Notes: generated by a model from the sequence alone, not told the origin. DNA of 64,000 bases from Sulfurospirillum arsenophilum NBRC 109478 (GCF_000813345.1 NZ_BBQF01000003.1:434001-498000), one strand, 5' to 3'. Positions 30,716 to 40,100 are shown, counted from the stretch's first letter. Numbers and translations are program-made.

Positions 30716-31381
30716 ATGTTTCATTGGTTAGAGAGAAACCCATTCTTTTTTGCGGTAGGTGTGTTTTTGGTGATTGCTTATGCTGGTGTTGTAACAATTT
30801 TACCTGATTTTATGGAGACAGCACGTCCAGTAGTAGGTACAAAGCCTTACACTGTACTTGAATTAGCAGGCCGTCAAGTTTATATAAAAGATAGTTGTAA
30901 TGCATGTCATTCACAACTGGTTCGCCCATTTAAATCCGAGACAGACCGTTACGGTATGTATTCGTTAAGTGGTGAGTATGCTTACGATAGACCATTCCTT
31001 TGGGGTTCTAAAAGAACAGGTCCAGACTTGATGAGGGTTGGAAACTACAGAACAAGCGACTGGCATGAATATCATATGTCTGATCCTATCAGTGTTGTTC
31101 CTGGCTCTATCATGCCAGCATACAAACATATGTTTAAAAATAGTGCTGATATTGATACAGCATACGCAGAAGCATTGACCGTGAAAAAAGTTTTCAATAC
31201 GCCTTACGATCAACCTGATATGCCTAAACTTGGTACCCATGAAGAAGCTAAAAAAGCTGTCATGGCAGAAGCTGCGCTGATTGTTGCAGATATGAAAAGC
31301 CAAGAAGTAAAAGAGGCATTTAAACGTGGTGAGATCAAAGAGATTGTGGCACTTATTGCCTATCTCAATAGCTTAAAGTAA
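30716..31381 (+). CDS. ccoO: cbb3-type cytochrome c oxidase subunit II (mono-haem cytochrome c)
   Basis: 221 residues: an N-terminal anchor helix at about 9-28 (FFFAVGVFLVIAYAGVVTIL), then a periplasmic cytochrome c domain with the haem site DSCNACHSQLVRPF and the axial Met in PGSIMPAYKHM. It passes electrons from CcoP to CcoN. AGGAGGAT precedes the ATG. A second cluster of charged helices at the C-terminus includes an inserted segment (DMKSQEVKEAFKRGEIKEI). Confidence 0.97.
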   Translation: MFHWLERNPFFFAVGVFLVIAYAGVVTILPDFMETARPVVGTKPYTVLELAGRQVYIKDSCNACHSQLVRPFKSETDRYGMYSLSGEYAYDRPFLWGSKRTGPDLMRVGNYRTSDWHEYHMSDPISVVPGSIMPAYKHMFKNSADIDTAYAEALTVKKVFNTPYDQPDMPKLGTHEEAKKAVMAEAALIVADMKSQEVKEAFKRGEIKEIVALIAYLNSLK

Positions 31382-31391
31382 GGTGTTCACA

Positions 31392-31607
31392 GTGAGTATG
31401 GAAGCAATTAGAGAGATTCAAGCTTATGCTTATGTGGTAGCAACTGTTTTTTTGGTCGTGATGATGTACAGTTATCTGTATCACCTTTACAGGGCTGAAA
31501 AAAAAGGTACGCGCAATTATGAGCAGTACAGTAATATCGCATTAAACGATAAAATTGATGATGCTCCGATTGAAACCCGTACTCCATCCAACAAAGAGAA
31601 AGAATAA
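31392..31607 (+). CDS. ccoQ: cbb3-type oxidase small subunit CcoQ
   Basis: About 71 residues with one membrane helix (AYAYVVATVFLVVMMYSYLYHLY) followed by a basic and acidic tail, typical of CcoQ. GTG at this position is 8 bp after a TAAGG site; the ATG two codons later and another GTG nine bases before are alternatives. Lies between ccoO and ccoP. Confidence 0.88.
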   Translation: MSMEAIREIQAYAYVVATVFLVVMMYSYLYHLYRAEKKGTRNYEQYSNIALNDKIDDAPIETRTPSNKEKE

Positions 31608-31620
31608 AGAGGAGCAATAA

Positions 31621-32469
31621 ATGAATTGGCTGAATGACAATGTAAATGCGTTATCATTGCTTGGTGCAGCAGCGATTATAATTCTCAGTGCTTTTGTTAT
31701 TGGTAAGTATTTGAAACAAATGAAAACCGATAAAGGTAGTGGTGAGTTAGCAAAAGAGAATTGGGATGGTATTGGTGAATATAAAAATGCACTCCCTATC
31801 GGTTGGGCACTCTCTTTTGTGGGAACGATTGTATGGGCAGCATGGTATTTCCTTGCAGGCTATCCTCTTGCGAGTTATTCACAACTAGGTGAGTATAATC
31901 AAGAGGTAAAAAGCCACAATGCAAAATTTGAGAGCAAATTTGCAAATCCTGATAAATCTACACTTATGAATATGGGTGAGGGCGTTTTCTTAGTACAATG
32001 TGCACCATGTCATGGTGTTACAGGTGATGGTATGAATGGAAAAGCACTTAATTTAGCTAAATGGGGTAATGAAGCAGCGATCGTCGCTTCGATTCTCAAT
32101 GGCGCTAAAGGCTCAAATTATCCTCTTGGCGAAATGCCAGCAGGACTTTTGGATGCTGAAAGCGCACAAGCCGTTGCGGCATACGTGATGCAAGAAGTAT
32201 CTGTGGTTAAAAAAACCAAAAATCCTGCATTGGTTGAGAGTGGCAAAGCGCTATGGGCAACATGTGCAGCGTGTCATGGTGATGATGGTAAAGGTATGGC
32301 CGGAAGTGCGCCAGATCTTAGTGTCTATGGCGATGCTAAATTTATTGTCAATGTCCTAGGCACTGGCAAAAAAGGAGCTATTGGTAGTATGCCACAGTTT
32401 AATGATGGACGCTTAAGCAATGTTCAAAAAACAGCGGTTGGCACTTATGTCAGCTCTTTAGCGAAATAA
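31621..32469 (+). CDS. ccoP: cbb3-type cytochrome c oxidase subunit III (di-haem cytochrome c)
   Basis: 282 residues. Two N-terminal membrane helices (about 8-27 and 58-79) are followed by two cytochrome c domains with haem sites VQCAPCHGVTGDG and ATCAACHGDDGKG; axial methionines are likely in GEMPAGL and GSMPQF. It receives electrons from cytochrome c in the periplasm. GAGGAG precedes the ATG. Confidence 0.97.
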   Translation: MNWLNDNVNALSLLGAAAIIILSAFVIGKYLKQMKTDKGSGELAKENWDGIGEYKNALPIGWALSFVGTIVWAAWYFLAGYPLASYSQLGEYNQEVKSHNAKFESKFANPDKSTLMNMGEGVFLVQCAPCHGVTGDGMNGKALNLAKWGNEAAIVASILNGAKGSNYPLGEMPAGLLDAESAQAVAAYVMQEVSVVKKTKNPALVESGKALWATCAACHGDDGKGMAGSAPDLSVYGDAKFIVNVLGTGKKGAIGSMPQFNDGRLSNVQKTAVGTYVSSLAK

Positions 32470-32479
32470 GGACTGGTCA

Positions 32480-32692
32480 ATGGAAAATACAAATCGAAAC
32501 GTATTTGGACTTCATGGTATATCTGGAATGTTGATTGCAGTAGTATTATTGCTTTCCATTCTTGGGGCGTTAACATTCTTTGGCTTAAAAGCACAACAAG
32601 CAGTTGCTGATAAACCTTATAAGATTACTGATCCGCAAGCACTTCAAATGAAAGATGCTGCGAATGCGAATCAAAAATCTATAGCGAAATAA
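32480..32692 (+). CDS. DUF4006 family small membrane protein
   Basis: 70 residues with one helix (GMLIAVVLLLSILGALTFFGL) after a short polar start (MENTNRNVFGLHGISG). Family members occur directly behind ccoNOQP in Campylobacterota, so an accessory role in oxidase assembly or stability is likely, though function is not established to my knowledge. Follows ccoP by 10 bp. Confidence 0.82.
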   Translation: MENTNRNVFGLHGISGMLIAVVLLLSILGALTFFGLKAQQAVADKPYKITDPQALQMKDAANANQKSIAK

Positions 32693-32702
32693 GGGGTATA
32701 AC

Positions 32703-32804
32703 ATGGCTGAAAATATGGATAAAATCATTGCTCTTGGATTGGTTCTCATGGCTGCAATTACAGCATGGGCAGTATTGACCCCAAACCATTTGTTTATCGG
32801 TTAA
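32703..32804 (+). CDS. 33-residue single-helix peptide in the cbb3 operon
   Basis: MAENMDKIIALGLVLMAAIT starts a 33-residue peptide with one hydrophobic helix (about 8-26) and a short PNHLFIG tail. An AAGGGG ribosome-binding site lies 8 bp upstream, and the stop overlaps the next start (TAATG), so it is very probably translated. It may be an additional small subunit or assembly peptide of the oxidase. I know of no assigned function. Confidence 0.72.
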   Translation: MAENMDKIIALGLVLMAAITAWAVLTPNHLFIG

Positions 32805-33409
32805 TGAAGACCTTATTACATGTAAAAGCAAAGAAGCTTATGCTTCTTTGCTTTATTGCATTACTTCCGGTATCGGTTTTTGCCAAAGATTTTGTTGTTT
32901 ATGATGACATTTTAGAAGAGAAAACAGCTCAAAAGATTGAAGAGATGGGCAGTGAACTCTTTGCTAAAAGTGGTGTTAAAGTCATTTTAATTGCTAAAAA
33001 AAGTGGTAATGAAAACATTCTCGATTACGAGCAAAACTTTGCCAAAAATCTAACCCCTCCTTACGTGCTTTTAACCCTTTTCCAAGCAGAACAAAAAGTA
33101 GATATTTATACTTCTAAGGGTTTGGAAAAAGAGTTTGACAGAGAAGCACTTCTTTCGCCTCTTCCTTGGAAAGGGACGATTATTCCACTGCTGACCTCTA
33201 AGAAAAACGAGATAAGTGTTGGACCTGCATTACTCAATGGCTATGCTGAACTCGTTGAAGAGATCGCAGCGTATCATAAAATAGAGTTAGAGAGTGCTAT
33301 TGGAAGTGCCAATAGAACAACAATTAATATCGTCAGACTTCTGATTTATGGGTTTATGGTCATTGTTGTGATACTCATCATTTATAAAAGGATCAAAAGC
33401 CGTGGATAA
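32804..33409 (+). CDS. TPM-domain (YgcG-like) membrane-anchored protein
   Basis: 201 residues: an N-terminal hydrophobic signal (KLMLLCFIALLPVSVFA), a TPM-like domain at about 30-130 (TAQKIEEMGSELFAKSGVKVILIAKK...VLLTLFQAEQKVDIYTS), and a C-terminal membrane helix near 178-196. The start at the TAATG overlap is preferred over an upstream in-frame Met. TPM proteins elsewhere are linked to photosystem or respiratory complex repair; a role in oxidase maintenance is a guess from the operon. A TTACATGTAA word codes LLHVKAKK at its start. Confidence 0.78.
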   Translation: MKTLLHVKAKKLMLLCFIALLPVSVFAKDFVVYDDILEEKTAQKIEEMGSELFAKSGVKVILIAKKSGNENILDYEQNFAKNLTPPYVLLTLFQAEQKVDIYTSKGLEKEFDREALLSPLPWKGTIIPLLTSKKNEISVGPALLNGYAELVEEIAAYHKIELESAIGSANRTTINIVRLLIYGFMVIVVILIIYKRIKSRG

Positions 33410-33896
33410 AGTAAAAAATGAACGTAGTTACTACCCATATGTGGTAGTAGGAATGATTCTTGGCTGTGTGGTTGCCTGCGGTTTTACGATTAAGATAGCT
33501 GTAGATAATCCAGTTGAAATGGATACTTTTTATATGGAAAAATACCAAAAAGTAGACCATTCGATCAATACAATTTTAGAGCTTCAAGAGAAGTTTAATG
33601 CCAAGTTTGATCTCGCTTATTCGACGCAGAAGTTTGAAATGGGGCAAAATAGTATTACGATCCGATTGACTGACAAAAGCGGTCAACCTGTGAATGATGC
33701 CAATGTACTGATGATGCTCTCTCGCCCAGATAGCAATAAAGAAAACAAACAACTCACCCCTTCTCATATCGAGAATGGGAACTATACGTTTGGACCTTTT
33801 GAAATTAACAAACCCGGTCGATGGCAAATTCTCAGTAAAATTGAATTAGGTGAATTTAAAGGCTACCACAAAAACGAAGCCTACGCAGCACAATAG
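33402..33896 (+). CDS. FixH family protein
   Basis: 164 residues with one N-terminal helix (YPYVVVGMILGCVVACGFTI) and an extracytoplasmic beta-rich domain (NSITIRLTDKSGQPVNDANVLMMLSRP...NYTFGPFEINKPGRWQIL) typical of FixH. FixH is associated with cbb3 oxidase maturation and copper delivery. GTG start overlaps the upstream gene by 8 bp. It is the last gene of the oxidase operon and is followed by a strong terminator. Confidence 0.85.
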   Translation: MDKVKNERSYYPYVVVGMILGCVVACGFTIKIAVDNPVEMDTFYMEKYQKVDHSINTILELQEKFNAKFDLAYSTQKFEMGQNSITIRLTDKSGQPVNDANVLMMLSRPDSNKENKQLTPSHIENGNYTFGPFEINKPGRWQILSKIELGEFKGYHKNEAYAAQ

Positions 33897-33921
33897 TCTT
33901 CTTTTCTCTTCTTTATAATGT

Positions 33922-33955
33922 GAGGTAAGATAATTTCATCTTACCTCTTTTCTTT
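33922..33955 (+). terminator. Intrinsic terminator of the cbb3 operon
   Basis: GAGGTAAGAT and ATCTTACCTC form a perfect 10-bp stem with loop AATTTC, followed directly by TTTTCTTTC. Placed 25 bp after the fixH-like stop. Confidence 0.85.
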
Positions 33956-33994
33956 CATTTTGACATAAAAATCCATCTTAAATCTTTGCTTTGT

Positions 33995-34000
33995 TATAAT
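33995..34000 (+). promoter_or_regulatory. -10 element for addB-addA
   Basis: TATAAT in TTTGTTATAATAAGAG, 25 bp before the addB ATG and downstream of the cbb3 terminator. Confidence 0.6.
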
Positions 34001-34024
34001 AAGAGTATTAAACAAAGGTGAGGA

Positions 34025-36376
34025 ATGATGTTAGAAGTTTTTGCGACCAGTAGAGCCATACGCTCGTTTTACGATACTTTTTTAGACGCGAACATCCTTC
34101 TTCCCAAAGCCATTACAATTGCAGAACTTGAGCAAAAGGCCGTCCTTGTGCCAAACCACTCTTTCGTTGATGAGGACATGCGCGTTCTTTTGATGCAAGA
34201 AGCTTCACGTTTTACCAAGTTTGAACTCCTCTATATCGAGCGTGAATTTTTTACTTTTTTGAAAAACTCCTCTTACCTTTTTCGTTTTTTTGAAGAGTTA
34301 AGCCATGAAAAAGTAGCACTTGACGCTCTACTGAGTGCAGATACCTATGAGCACTATGCCGAACACTTAGAAGTGTTGCAAACGCTTCTTAAGCACTATA
34401 AAGCACTCCTTTCTAAACATGCATTGTACGATCGTATCACGTTGCCTGAATACTATGAGCTGAATATTGCGTATATTCGCTCCCTAGGTGCTGTTCGCAT
34501 TCATTTGGAAGGTTTTTTGAGCCGTTTTGAAGTAGAACTTCTGAGCCAAATAGCAGCGCTTATTCCTTTACATGTAAACGTTACCATAAGTGCTTATAAT
34601 CAAAAAATGGCGTTACTGTTTGCGGATCTTGGCATAGAGCTTGTGCAAAACAACACCTATGAGATTAATCTCTCCACGAAAGAGATTTTACATGTAAAGC
34701 CGCAAAGTGGTCTCAAACAAGATACGCACGTTTATGGTTTTTCATCGCGTCTTGCACAAATGGGCTATGTGCAAAGTGCCATTGCTCAGTTTGTAGAAGA
34801 GGGTTTAACGCCAGAAGAGATCGTGGTGATTTTACCCGATGAGCGTTTTGCTGAAGTTCTGCGTCCCTTTGATACATGGCATAATCTCAACTTCGCAATG
34901 GGCATAAGCCTCAAACAGAGCCAGTTTTATCAAAAACTGAGTGCCCTTGAAAAAGCGATGCGCAATGATGAGATCGAAGATCATCTCCGCCTTACGCGCT
35001 TAAAAATAGAACCCGAAATTTTGGTTACATGTAAAGAGATTTGGCACCAAAAAGTCTCCAGTGAAACGGCGATGAATTTCTTTGAAAAATTGCTTTCCAG
35101 TGATGCCAAAGAGCAGAAAAATCCTCTCTTTCAAGAAGCCTTTTTTGCTTTCACGCACTTTTTAAAACATGCTCCTGCGCTTCGCTTTGAGCAGGTAACA
35201 AAACTCTTTTTAAACCGTCTTGCCGTACTGAGTCAAGATGATGTTAGAGGGGGAAAGGTCACCGTTTTAGGCGTGTTAGAAACCAGAGGTGTGGCGTACA
35301 AAGGCGTCATCGTTTTAGATTTTAACGATGAGTTTGTGCCTAAACGCAGTCAAAAAGACCTTTTCCTCTCTTCTGCAGTTCGCGCACATGCAGGACTCCC
35401 CACTAAAAGGGATCGCGAGAATTTACAACGCTATTATTACCATCAACTTTTTTCCCGTGCGCAGAAAATTGCCATCGCTTATGTAAAAAATGAGACAAGC
35501 ATGCCTTCACGCTTTTTGGACGAGCTTGGGTTCAATACAACGGTTACGGCCGACGAAAAAGCATTGCAACCACTTCTGTTTGAAGTAACTGCTTCTAAAA
35601 ATCTTTACGATCAGCCTTTCATCGATGCACCTTATGATCTTAAGCAGTTTCCCCTTTCGGCAACAAAGCTCAAGACTCTGCTTACATGTAAACGCCAGTT
35701 TTATTTTCGCTACATCCAAAGGCTGAAAGAAGCGAAGATGCCAAGCACTAAAATTGATGAGCAAACGATAGGCATGGCGCTTCATAAAGTGCTCGAAGAT
35801 GCGATGTGCGATGAAGCGTTAAGGGATGAGAAAAGCCTCTATTCCAAAATAGAGACTCTTTTAAAAGAGCAAAATAGACATGAAGTGTGGGGCTATTTTG
35901 TCGATGTATGGCTTCAAAAACTTCGCCCTTTTATGCAAAATGAAGTGGCACGCTTTGATGAGGGCTTTCGCATTTTCAAAAAAGAGTTTTCGCATGCTAT
36001 TGCGTATGAAGGTTTTATGTTAGAAGGGCAGATCGACCGCATCGATCAAAAAGAGGATGAGCTGTTTGTCATTGATTATAAAAGCGGGAAAGTGCCAATG
36101 ACGAGCGAGCGCTCGCTTGAAAACACGGTTGATTTTCAACTGGTCTTTTATGCGTTTATCGCAAGCTCTTTGGGCAGAGTTGGAGGCGTTTATTACTACG
36201 ATCTCAAAGAAGGTGTTTTAGTGTCTGAAAACTTCTTGGAAGAGAAGAAAGCACTTTTACATGTAAAGCTCTCTGAGCTCTCCAAACCGATCAATGGGTA
36301 TGAGCTGTGCGATGAGATCAAGCATTGCAGGCTTTGCCCTTACGTGCAGTTATGCGGAAGAGAGGAGCAGATATGA
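34025..36376 (+). CDS. addB: AddB-like nuclease subunit of the AddAB recombination complex
   Basis: 783 residues. No Walker A motif is visible. The C-terminal PD-(D/E)XK nuclease has GQIDRIDQKEDELFVIDYKSG with the catalytic Asp and Lys. A cysteine in LLTCKRQFYFR and the triplet in KHCRLCPYVQLCG would bind the Fe-S cluster typical of AddB. Together with AddA it resects double-strand breaks for RecA loading. Starts with two adjacent ATG codons and overlaps addA by 4 bp. It carries five TTACATGTAA words, an unusual density. Confidence 0.9.
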   Translation: MMLEVFATSRAIRSFYDTFLDANILLPKAITIAELEQKAVLVPNHSFVDEDMRVLLMQEASRFTKFELLYIEREFFTFLKNSSYLFRFFEELSHEKVALDALLSADTYEHYAEHLEVLQTLLKHYKALLSKHALYDRITLPEYYELNIAYIRSLGAVRIHLEGFLSRFEVELLSQIAALIPLHVNVTISAYNQKMALLFADLGIELVQNNTYEINLSTKEILHVKPQSGLKQDTHVYGFSSRLAQMGYVQSAIAQFVEEGLTPEEIVVILPDERFAEVLRPFDTWHNLNFAMGISLKQSQFYQKLSALEKAMRNDEIEDHLRLTRLKIEPEILVTCKEIWHQKVSSETAMNFFEKLLSSDAKEQKNPLFQEAFFAFTHFLKHAPALRFEQVTKLFLNRLAVLSQDDVRGGKVTVLGVLETRGVAYKGVIVLDFNDEFVPKRSQKDLFLSSAVRAHAGLPTKRDRENLQRYYYHQLFSRAQKIAIAYVKNETSMPSRFLDELGFNTTVTADEKALQPLLFEVTASKNLYDQPFIDAPYDLKQFPLSATKLKTLLTCKRQFYFRYIQRLKEAKMPSTKIDEQTIGMALHKVLEDAMCDEALRDEKSLYSKIETLLKEQNRHEVWGYFVDVWLQKLRPFMQNEVARFDEGFRIFKKEFSHAIAYEGFMLEGQIDRIDQKEDELFVIDYKSGKVPMTSERSLENTVDFQLVFYAFIASSLGRVGGVYYYDLKEGVLVSENFLEEKKALLHVKLSELSKPINGYELCDEIKHCRLCPYVQLCGREEQI

Positions 36377-39096
36377 ATCTCAGTCCTTATTTGGCTCTTG
36401 AAGCCAGTGCAGGCAGTGGCAAAACCTTTGCGCTGAGTGTTCGCTATCTCTCGCTTCTCTTTATGGGCGCTAATCCGCAAAAGATCGTAGCACTCACCTT
36501 TACGAACAAATCTGCGGCAGAGATGAAAACGCGCATCTTTGAGACGCTCAAACACTTGGAAGAGAAAGATGAGTTAGAGGCGATTTGCACTCAAACGGGC
36601 AAGTCTAAAGAGACGTTACTCTTTGAGAAAGAGCGTGTGATGCAGACGTTGCTTCAAGCCGATATCAAGATTTCGACACTGGATTCTTTTTTCTCCCTTA
36701 TTCTGCGCCATTTTGCTTTACATGTAGGCTTACAGCCTGACTTTAAAGTAGGGCAAAATGGGCTTGATGAGGAGCTGGTGGAGCGTTTCATCAAAGGGTG
36801 CAAAAGCAAAAATCTCTACAATGCCTTAATCGCTTTTAGCATTAACGAAGATAAAAAATTAAACGATCTTTTTAGTTTGCTGGATATGCTGTATCAGAAA
36901 AAATCAGAACTTGATATTAGCATGCTAGGTGAAGGGCATTATCCAACATTAAAACCGTGTTTAGACATTTTAGAGCGTATCAGGGACTATTTTGAACAAA
37001 GTGGACTCTCTGCGCGTGGGCTTGCGACATTTAAAGCGGACACACTGAGCGATCTACTTTCCAAGAAGTATTTGGAGCGTGAAGACTTTGGGTATTGGGA
37101 CTATAAAAAGTATGCCAATGAAACAACTGATGCGCTTTTGCGAGAACTCAAACAGGCTTTAAATGTTTATGTCAATGCCAAAGAGGCATACTTTTTAGGA
37201 CAACTGGGCAAACTCTTTGCGATCTACGATGAGAGCCTGCGAGGTTTGATGGGAGAGTTTGGTGAACTTTGTTTCGATGATGTGACCAATCTGCTTTACA
37301 CCCTTTTACGCCAAGAGATCAGCAAAGATTTTCTCTATTTTCGCCTTGATGGGGTGATAGAACATCTGCTCATCGATGAGTTTCAAGACACGAGCATTGT
37401 GCAGTACCAGATTCTTCTGCCACTCATTGAAGAGATACGCGCAGGACAAGGTGTGAAAGACTTTAAAACGCTCTTTTTCGTGGGCGATGTTAAGCAGTCG
37501 ATCTACCGCTTTAGAGGTGGTGCTAAAGAGCTCTTTGGGTATGCTAAAAAGAGCTTGCATTTAGACGTCAACGCGCTTGATACGAATTATCGAAGTACCG
37601 AGCAGGTGGTTAATTTTGTCAATGAAATCTTTACATGTAAAATCAAAGGCTATGAGCCTCAAAAAGTTGCGAAAGCTACGGGTGAGGGGTATATCAATGT
37701 GCGCATTGAAGAAGCGATTGAGCCCAGTGTCTTAGAGGCGATTGGGATGCTTCTGAAAGAGGGTGTTAAGCCCAAGGACATTGCGCTTTTGGTGCATACG
37801 AACAAAGATGCCAAAGTCTTTAAAGCGTTGGTGCAAGAGCAGTTTCCTTCTTTACATGTAAGACTGGAAGCGACGCTAAAACTCATTGAAGTTCGCTCTA
37901 TTAAAGCCATCATTGCACTGCTGAAATACCTCTACTTTGGCGATGAACTTTACAAAGCAACATTTCTTGTACAGTGCGGCATGGCATGGGATACGCCGCT
38001 CTCTCGTAGCGGGTGGGATTTAGATGCGACACCGCTCGTTTTGGTCGAAAAAATCATCAAAACCTATGGACTGTTTGATGGTAGCGTAGATCTGCTCAGT
38101 TTCTTAGATGTTGCCAGTCGTTATGAGGAGATTGAGAGCTTTTTGTTTGCTCTGGATGAACTGAGTGATGAAGCCAAAAGCGAAGATGTGGATGGTCTGC
38201 GTGTTTTAACCGTTCACAAGTCCAAAGGTTTGGAGTTTGAGCATGTCATCGTGTGCGATCGCCTAAGTCGCGACAACAATCGAAGCGATACGATTTTATT
38301 TAGCTACGATGAAGTGGACATCAAAGGGTTTTACCTCACGATGGGTGGTAGGGAATCGGTCGATGCAGTCTATGCCAAAGCCAAAGAGCAAGAGAGCGTC
38401 TTGATGTATGAAGACAGGCTCAATGCGCTTTATGTCGCTTTTACGAGAGCCAAACGTTCCTTGTTTGTGTGTGTCAAAGCGCAAAATAGTGCGTTTGAGA
38501 TGTTGGAGTTAAGCACAACAGAGCGAGGCGTAATTGGTGTTTCAACCAAAGAGACACCGCTTATGCCAAGTACGATGCGTGTTTATCAGCCGAAGCGTTA
38601 TGGCGCGCAAGAAGTTGTGAGTACCTCTGAGGAAGAGAATGAGAGTGCTGAGATTGCTTCTATTACGTTTGGAATTGCACAGCATTATTTATTAGAGATG
38701 CTAGATAGTTTTGATGAATCTTCACTAAAGAGGGCTTACATCGCACTGCAAAACCGTTTTGCGCCACTGTTGGATGAGCCAACCTTGCAAGCGATCTATC
38801 AGCGTGGAGAAAAACTCATTTTTTGTAAAGCCTTTTTGGATTTGATTGAGGGGGCAAAAGTCTATAAAGAACAACCGCTGATTTACCAAAAAGAGCGCAA
38901 ACAGATCGATCTTTTGCTAGAATTCTCTGACAAAATCATTGTCATTGATTACAAAAGCTCGAAAAAGCAGAGTGCAAAACACCAAGCACAAGTGAAGCTC
39001 TATCAAGAAGCCCTCTCAACGATCTATAATCTGCCGGTGGTTGCGTATATCTGCTATTTGCAAAACGATGGAATTGAACTTCTTAAAAGCTTATAG
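36373..39096 (+). CDS. addA: AddA-like UvrD-family helicase-nuclease
   Basis: 907 residues. Superfamily 1 motifs: Walker A LEASAGSGKTFALSVRYL, motif Ia IVALTFTNKSAAEMKTRI, motif II LIDEFQDTSIVQYQ, VGDVKQSIYRFRGG, TNYRSTEQVVNFVN, VLTVHKSKGLEFEHVI, and ALYVAFTRAKRSLFV. The C-terminal nuclease shows QIDLLLEFSDKIIVIDYKSS and HQAQVKLYQEAL. The ATG overlapping the addB stop is chosen; longer in-frame Mets lie in addB. It contains two TTACATGTAA words and one TACATGTA. Confidence 0.95.
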   Translation: MNLSPYLALEASAGSGKTFALSVRYLSLLFMGANPQKIVALTFTNKSAAEMKTRIFETLKHLEEKDELEAICTQTGKSKETLLFEKERVMQTLLQADIKISTLDSFFSLILRHFALHVGLQPDFKVGQNGLDEELVERFIKGCKSKNLYNALIAFSINEDKKLNDLFSLLDMLYQKKSELDISMLGEGHYPTLKPCLDILERIRDYFEQSGLSARGLATFKADTLSDLLSKKYLEREDFGYWDYKKYANETTDALLRELKQALNVYVNAKEAYFLGQLGKLFAIYDESLRGLMGEFGELCFDDVTNLLYTLLRQEISKDFLYFRLDGVIEHLLIDEFQDTSIVQYQILLPLIEEIRAGQGVKDFKTLFFVGDVKQSIYRFRGGAKELFGYAKKSLHLDVNALDTNYRSTEQVVNFVNEIFTCKIKGYEPQKVAKATGEGYINVRIEEAIEPSVLEAIGMLLKEGVKPKDIALLVHTNKDAKVFKALVQEQFPSLHVRLEATLKLIEVRSIKAIIALLKYLYFGDELYKATFLVQCGMAWDTPLSRSGWDLDATPLVLVEKIIKTYGLFDGSVDLLSFLDVASRYEEIESFLFALDELSDEAKSEDVDGLRVLTVHKSKGLEFEHVIVCDRLSRDNNRSDTILFSYDEVDIKGFYLTMGGRESVDAVYAKAKEQESVLMYEDRLNALYVAFTRAKRSLFVCVKAQNSAFEMLELSTTERGVIGVSTKETPLMPSTMRVYQPKRYGAQEVVSTSEEENESAEIASITFGIAQHYLLEMLDSFDESSLKRAYIALQNRFAPLLDEPTLQAIYQRGEKLIFCKAFLDLIEGAKVYKEQPLIYQKERKQIDLLLEFSDKIIVIDYKSSKKQSAKHQAQVKLYQEALSTIYNLPVVAYICYLQNDGIELLKSL

Positions 39097-39177
39097 TACA
39101 CTTAATTTAAGTAGTATTTAAGTATATTTTGATTAAACTTGCACTTCGTTAAATAAATACGTCAAAGGTTATGACAG

Positions 39178-39606
39178 ATGAAAGCTACACAAGCGATTAA
39201 GCCAAGCGAAGTTAAACGCGACTGGATCGTAGTGGATGCTGCTGGTAAGAGATTTGGTAAAGTCCTTACAGAAGTAGCAACACTGCTCAGAGGCAAACAT
39301 AAACCTTATTTTACTCCAAATGTTGATTGTGGCGATTTCGTTATCATCATCAATGCGGAAAAAGTAGAGTTTAGTGGAACAAAATTAGACACAAAATTGT
39401 ATCACAGACACACAGGATATTTCGGTGGCGTTAAAACTGAAAAATTGGGTGATCTTTTGAACAACAACCCAGCGAAATTGTACAGACTTGCGGTAAGAGG
39501 CATGTTACCTAAAACAAATCTTGCTAAAGAGATGATCAAAAAGCTAAAAGTTTATGCTGGTAATGAGCATCCACATACAGCGCAAGTTAAAGTAGAGGTA
39601 AAGTAA
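39178..39606 (+). CDS. rplM: 50S ribosomal protein L13
   Basis: L13 of 142 residues. Signatures: [51 protein letters not shown] and [20 protein letters not shown]. The AT-rich 81-bp gap upstream probably holds its promoter, although no clear -10 is seen. It is followed 1 bp later by rpsI, the standard L13-S9 pair. Confidence 0.98.
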   Translation: MKATQAIKPSEVKRDWIVVDAAGKRFGKVLTEVATLLRGKHKPYFTPNVDCGDFVIIINAEKVEFSGTKLDTKLYHRHTGYFGGVKTEKLGDLLNNNPAKLYRLAVRGMLPKTNLAKEMIKKLKVYAGNEHPHTAQVKVEVK

Positions 39607-39607
39607 T

Positions 39608-40000
39608 ATGGCAAAAGTATACGCAACTGGTAAAAGAAAAACAGCTATCGCTAAAGTATGGGTAAGCGCACCTGGTAAAGGTACGATTACTGTTAATGGC
39701 GTTGATTTTGAAGCATGGCTTGGTGGTCATGAGACCATTAAAAAACGTGTTCGTCAACCACTTGCTCTTACAAAACAAGAAGCAAGCTTTGATATCGTAG
39801 CTTCTACTCAAGGTGGCGGTTATTCAGCTCAAGCTGATGCTGTTCGTCATGGTATTTCTAAAGCACTTTCTGCTATGGATGCTGACTTTAGAGCGATCCT
39901 TAAACCTTATGGTTTATTGACTCGTGACTCAAGAATTGTTGAGCGTAAAAAATACGGTCGCAAAAAAGCACGTCGTAGTCCACAATTTTCTAAACGTTAA
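39608..40000 (+). CDS. rpsI: 30S ribosomal protein S9
   Basis: S9 of 130 residues. It begins [15 protein letters not shown] and ends [17 protein letters not shown], the basic tail that reaches the P-site t[22 protein letters not shown] is also conserved. Stop followed by a hairpin terminator. Confidence 0.98.
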   Translation: MAKVYATGKRKTAIAKVWVSAPGKGTITVNGVDFEAWLGGHETIKKRVRQPLALTKQEASFDIVASTQGGGYSAQADAVRHGISKALSAMDADFRAILKPYGLLTRDSRIVERKKYGRKKARRSPQFSKR

Positions 40001-40039
40001 TTGTTTTTTTACAGAAGTCTTTCGAGGCTTTTGTGCTTT

Positions 40040-40062
40040 ATGCAAGGGTTTTCCCCTTGCAT
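40040..40062 (+). terminator. Terminator hairpin after rpsI
   Basis: ATGCAAGGG and CCCTTGCAT form a perfect 9-bp stem with loop TTTTC, followed by TTACTTATTCTCTCTTCTTT. It lies between the convergent rpsI and the small membrane protein gene and may serve both. Confidence 0.65.
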
Positions 40063-40100
40063 TTACTTATTCTCTCTTCTTTAAACTTCAATTACAGTTT

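Noticed and set aside
34025-39096. Possibility that addB-addA is part of a phage-defence or mobile island
   Set aside because: The flanks are fixH and rplM-rpsI in the usual Campylobacterota order and there are no integrase, tRNA or composition signs, so it is core repair machinery.
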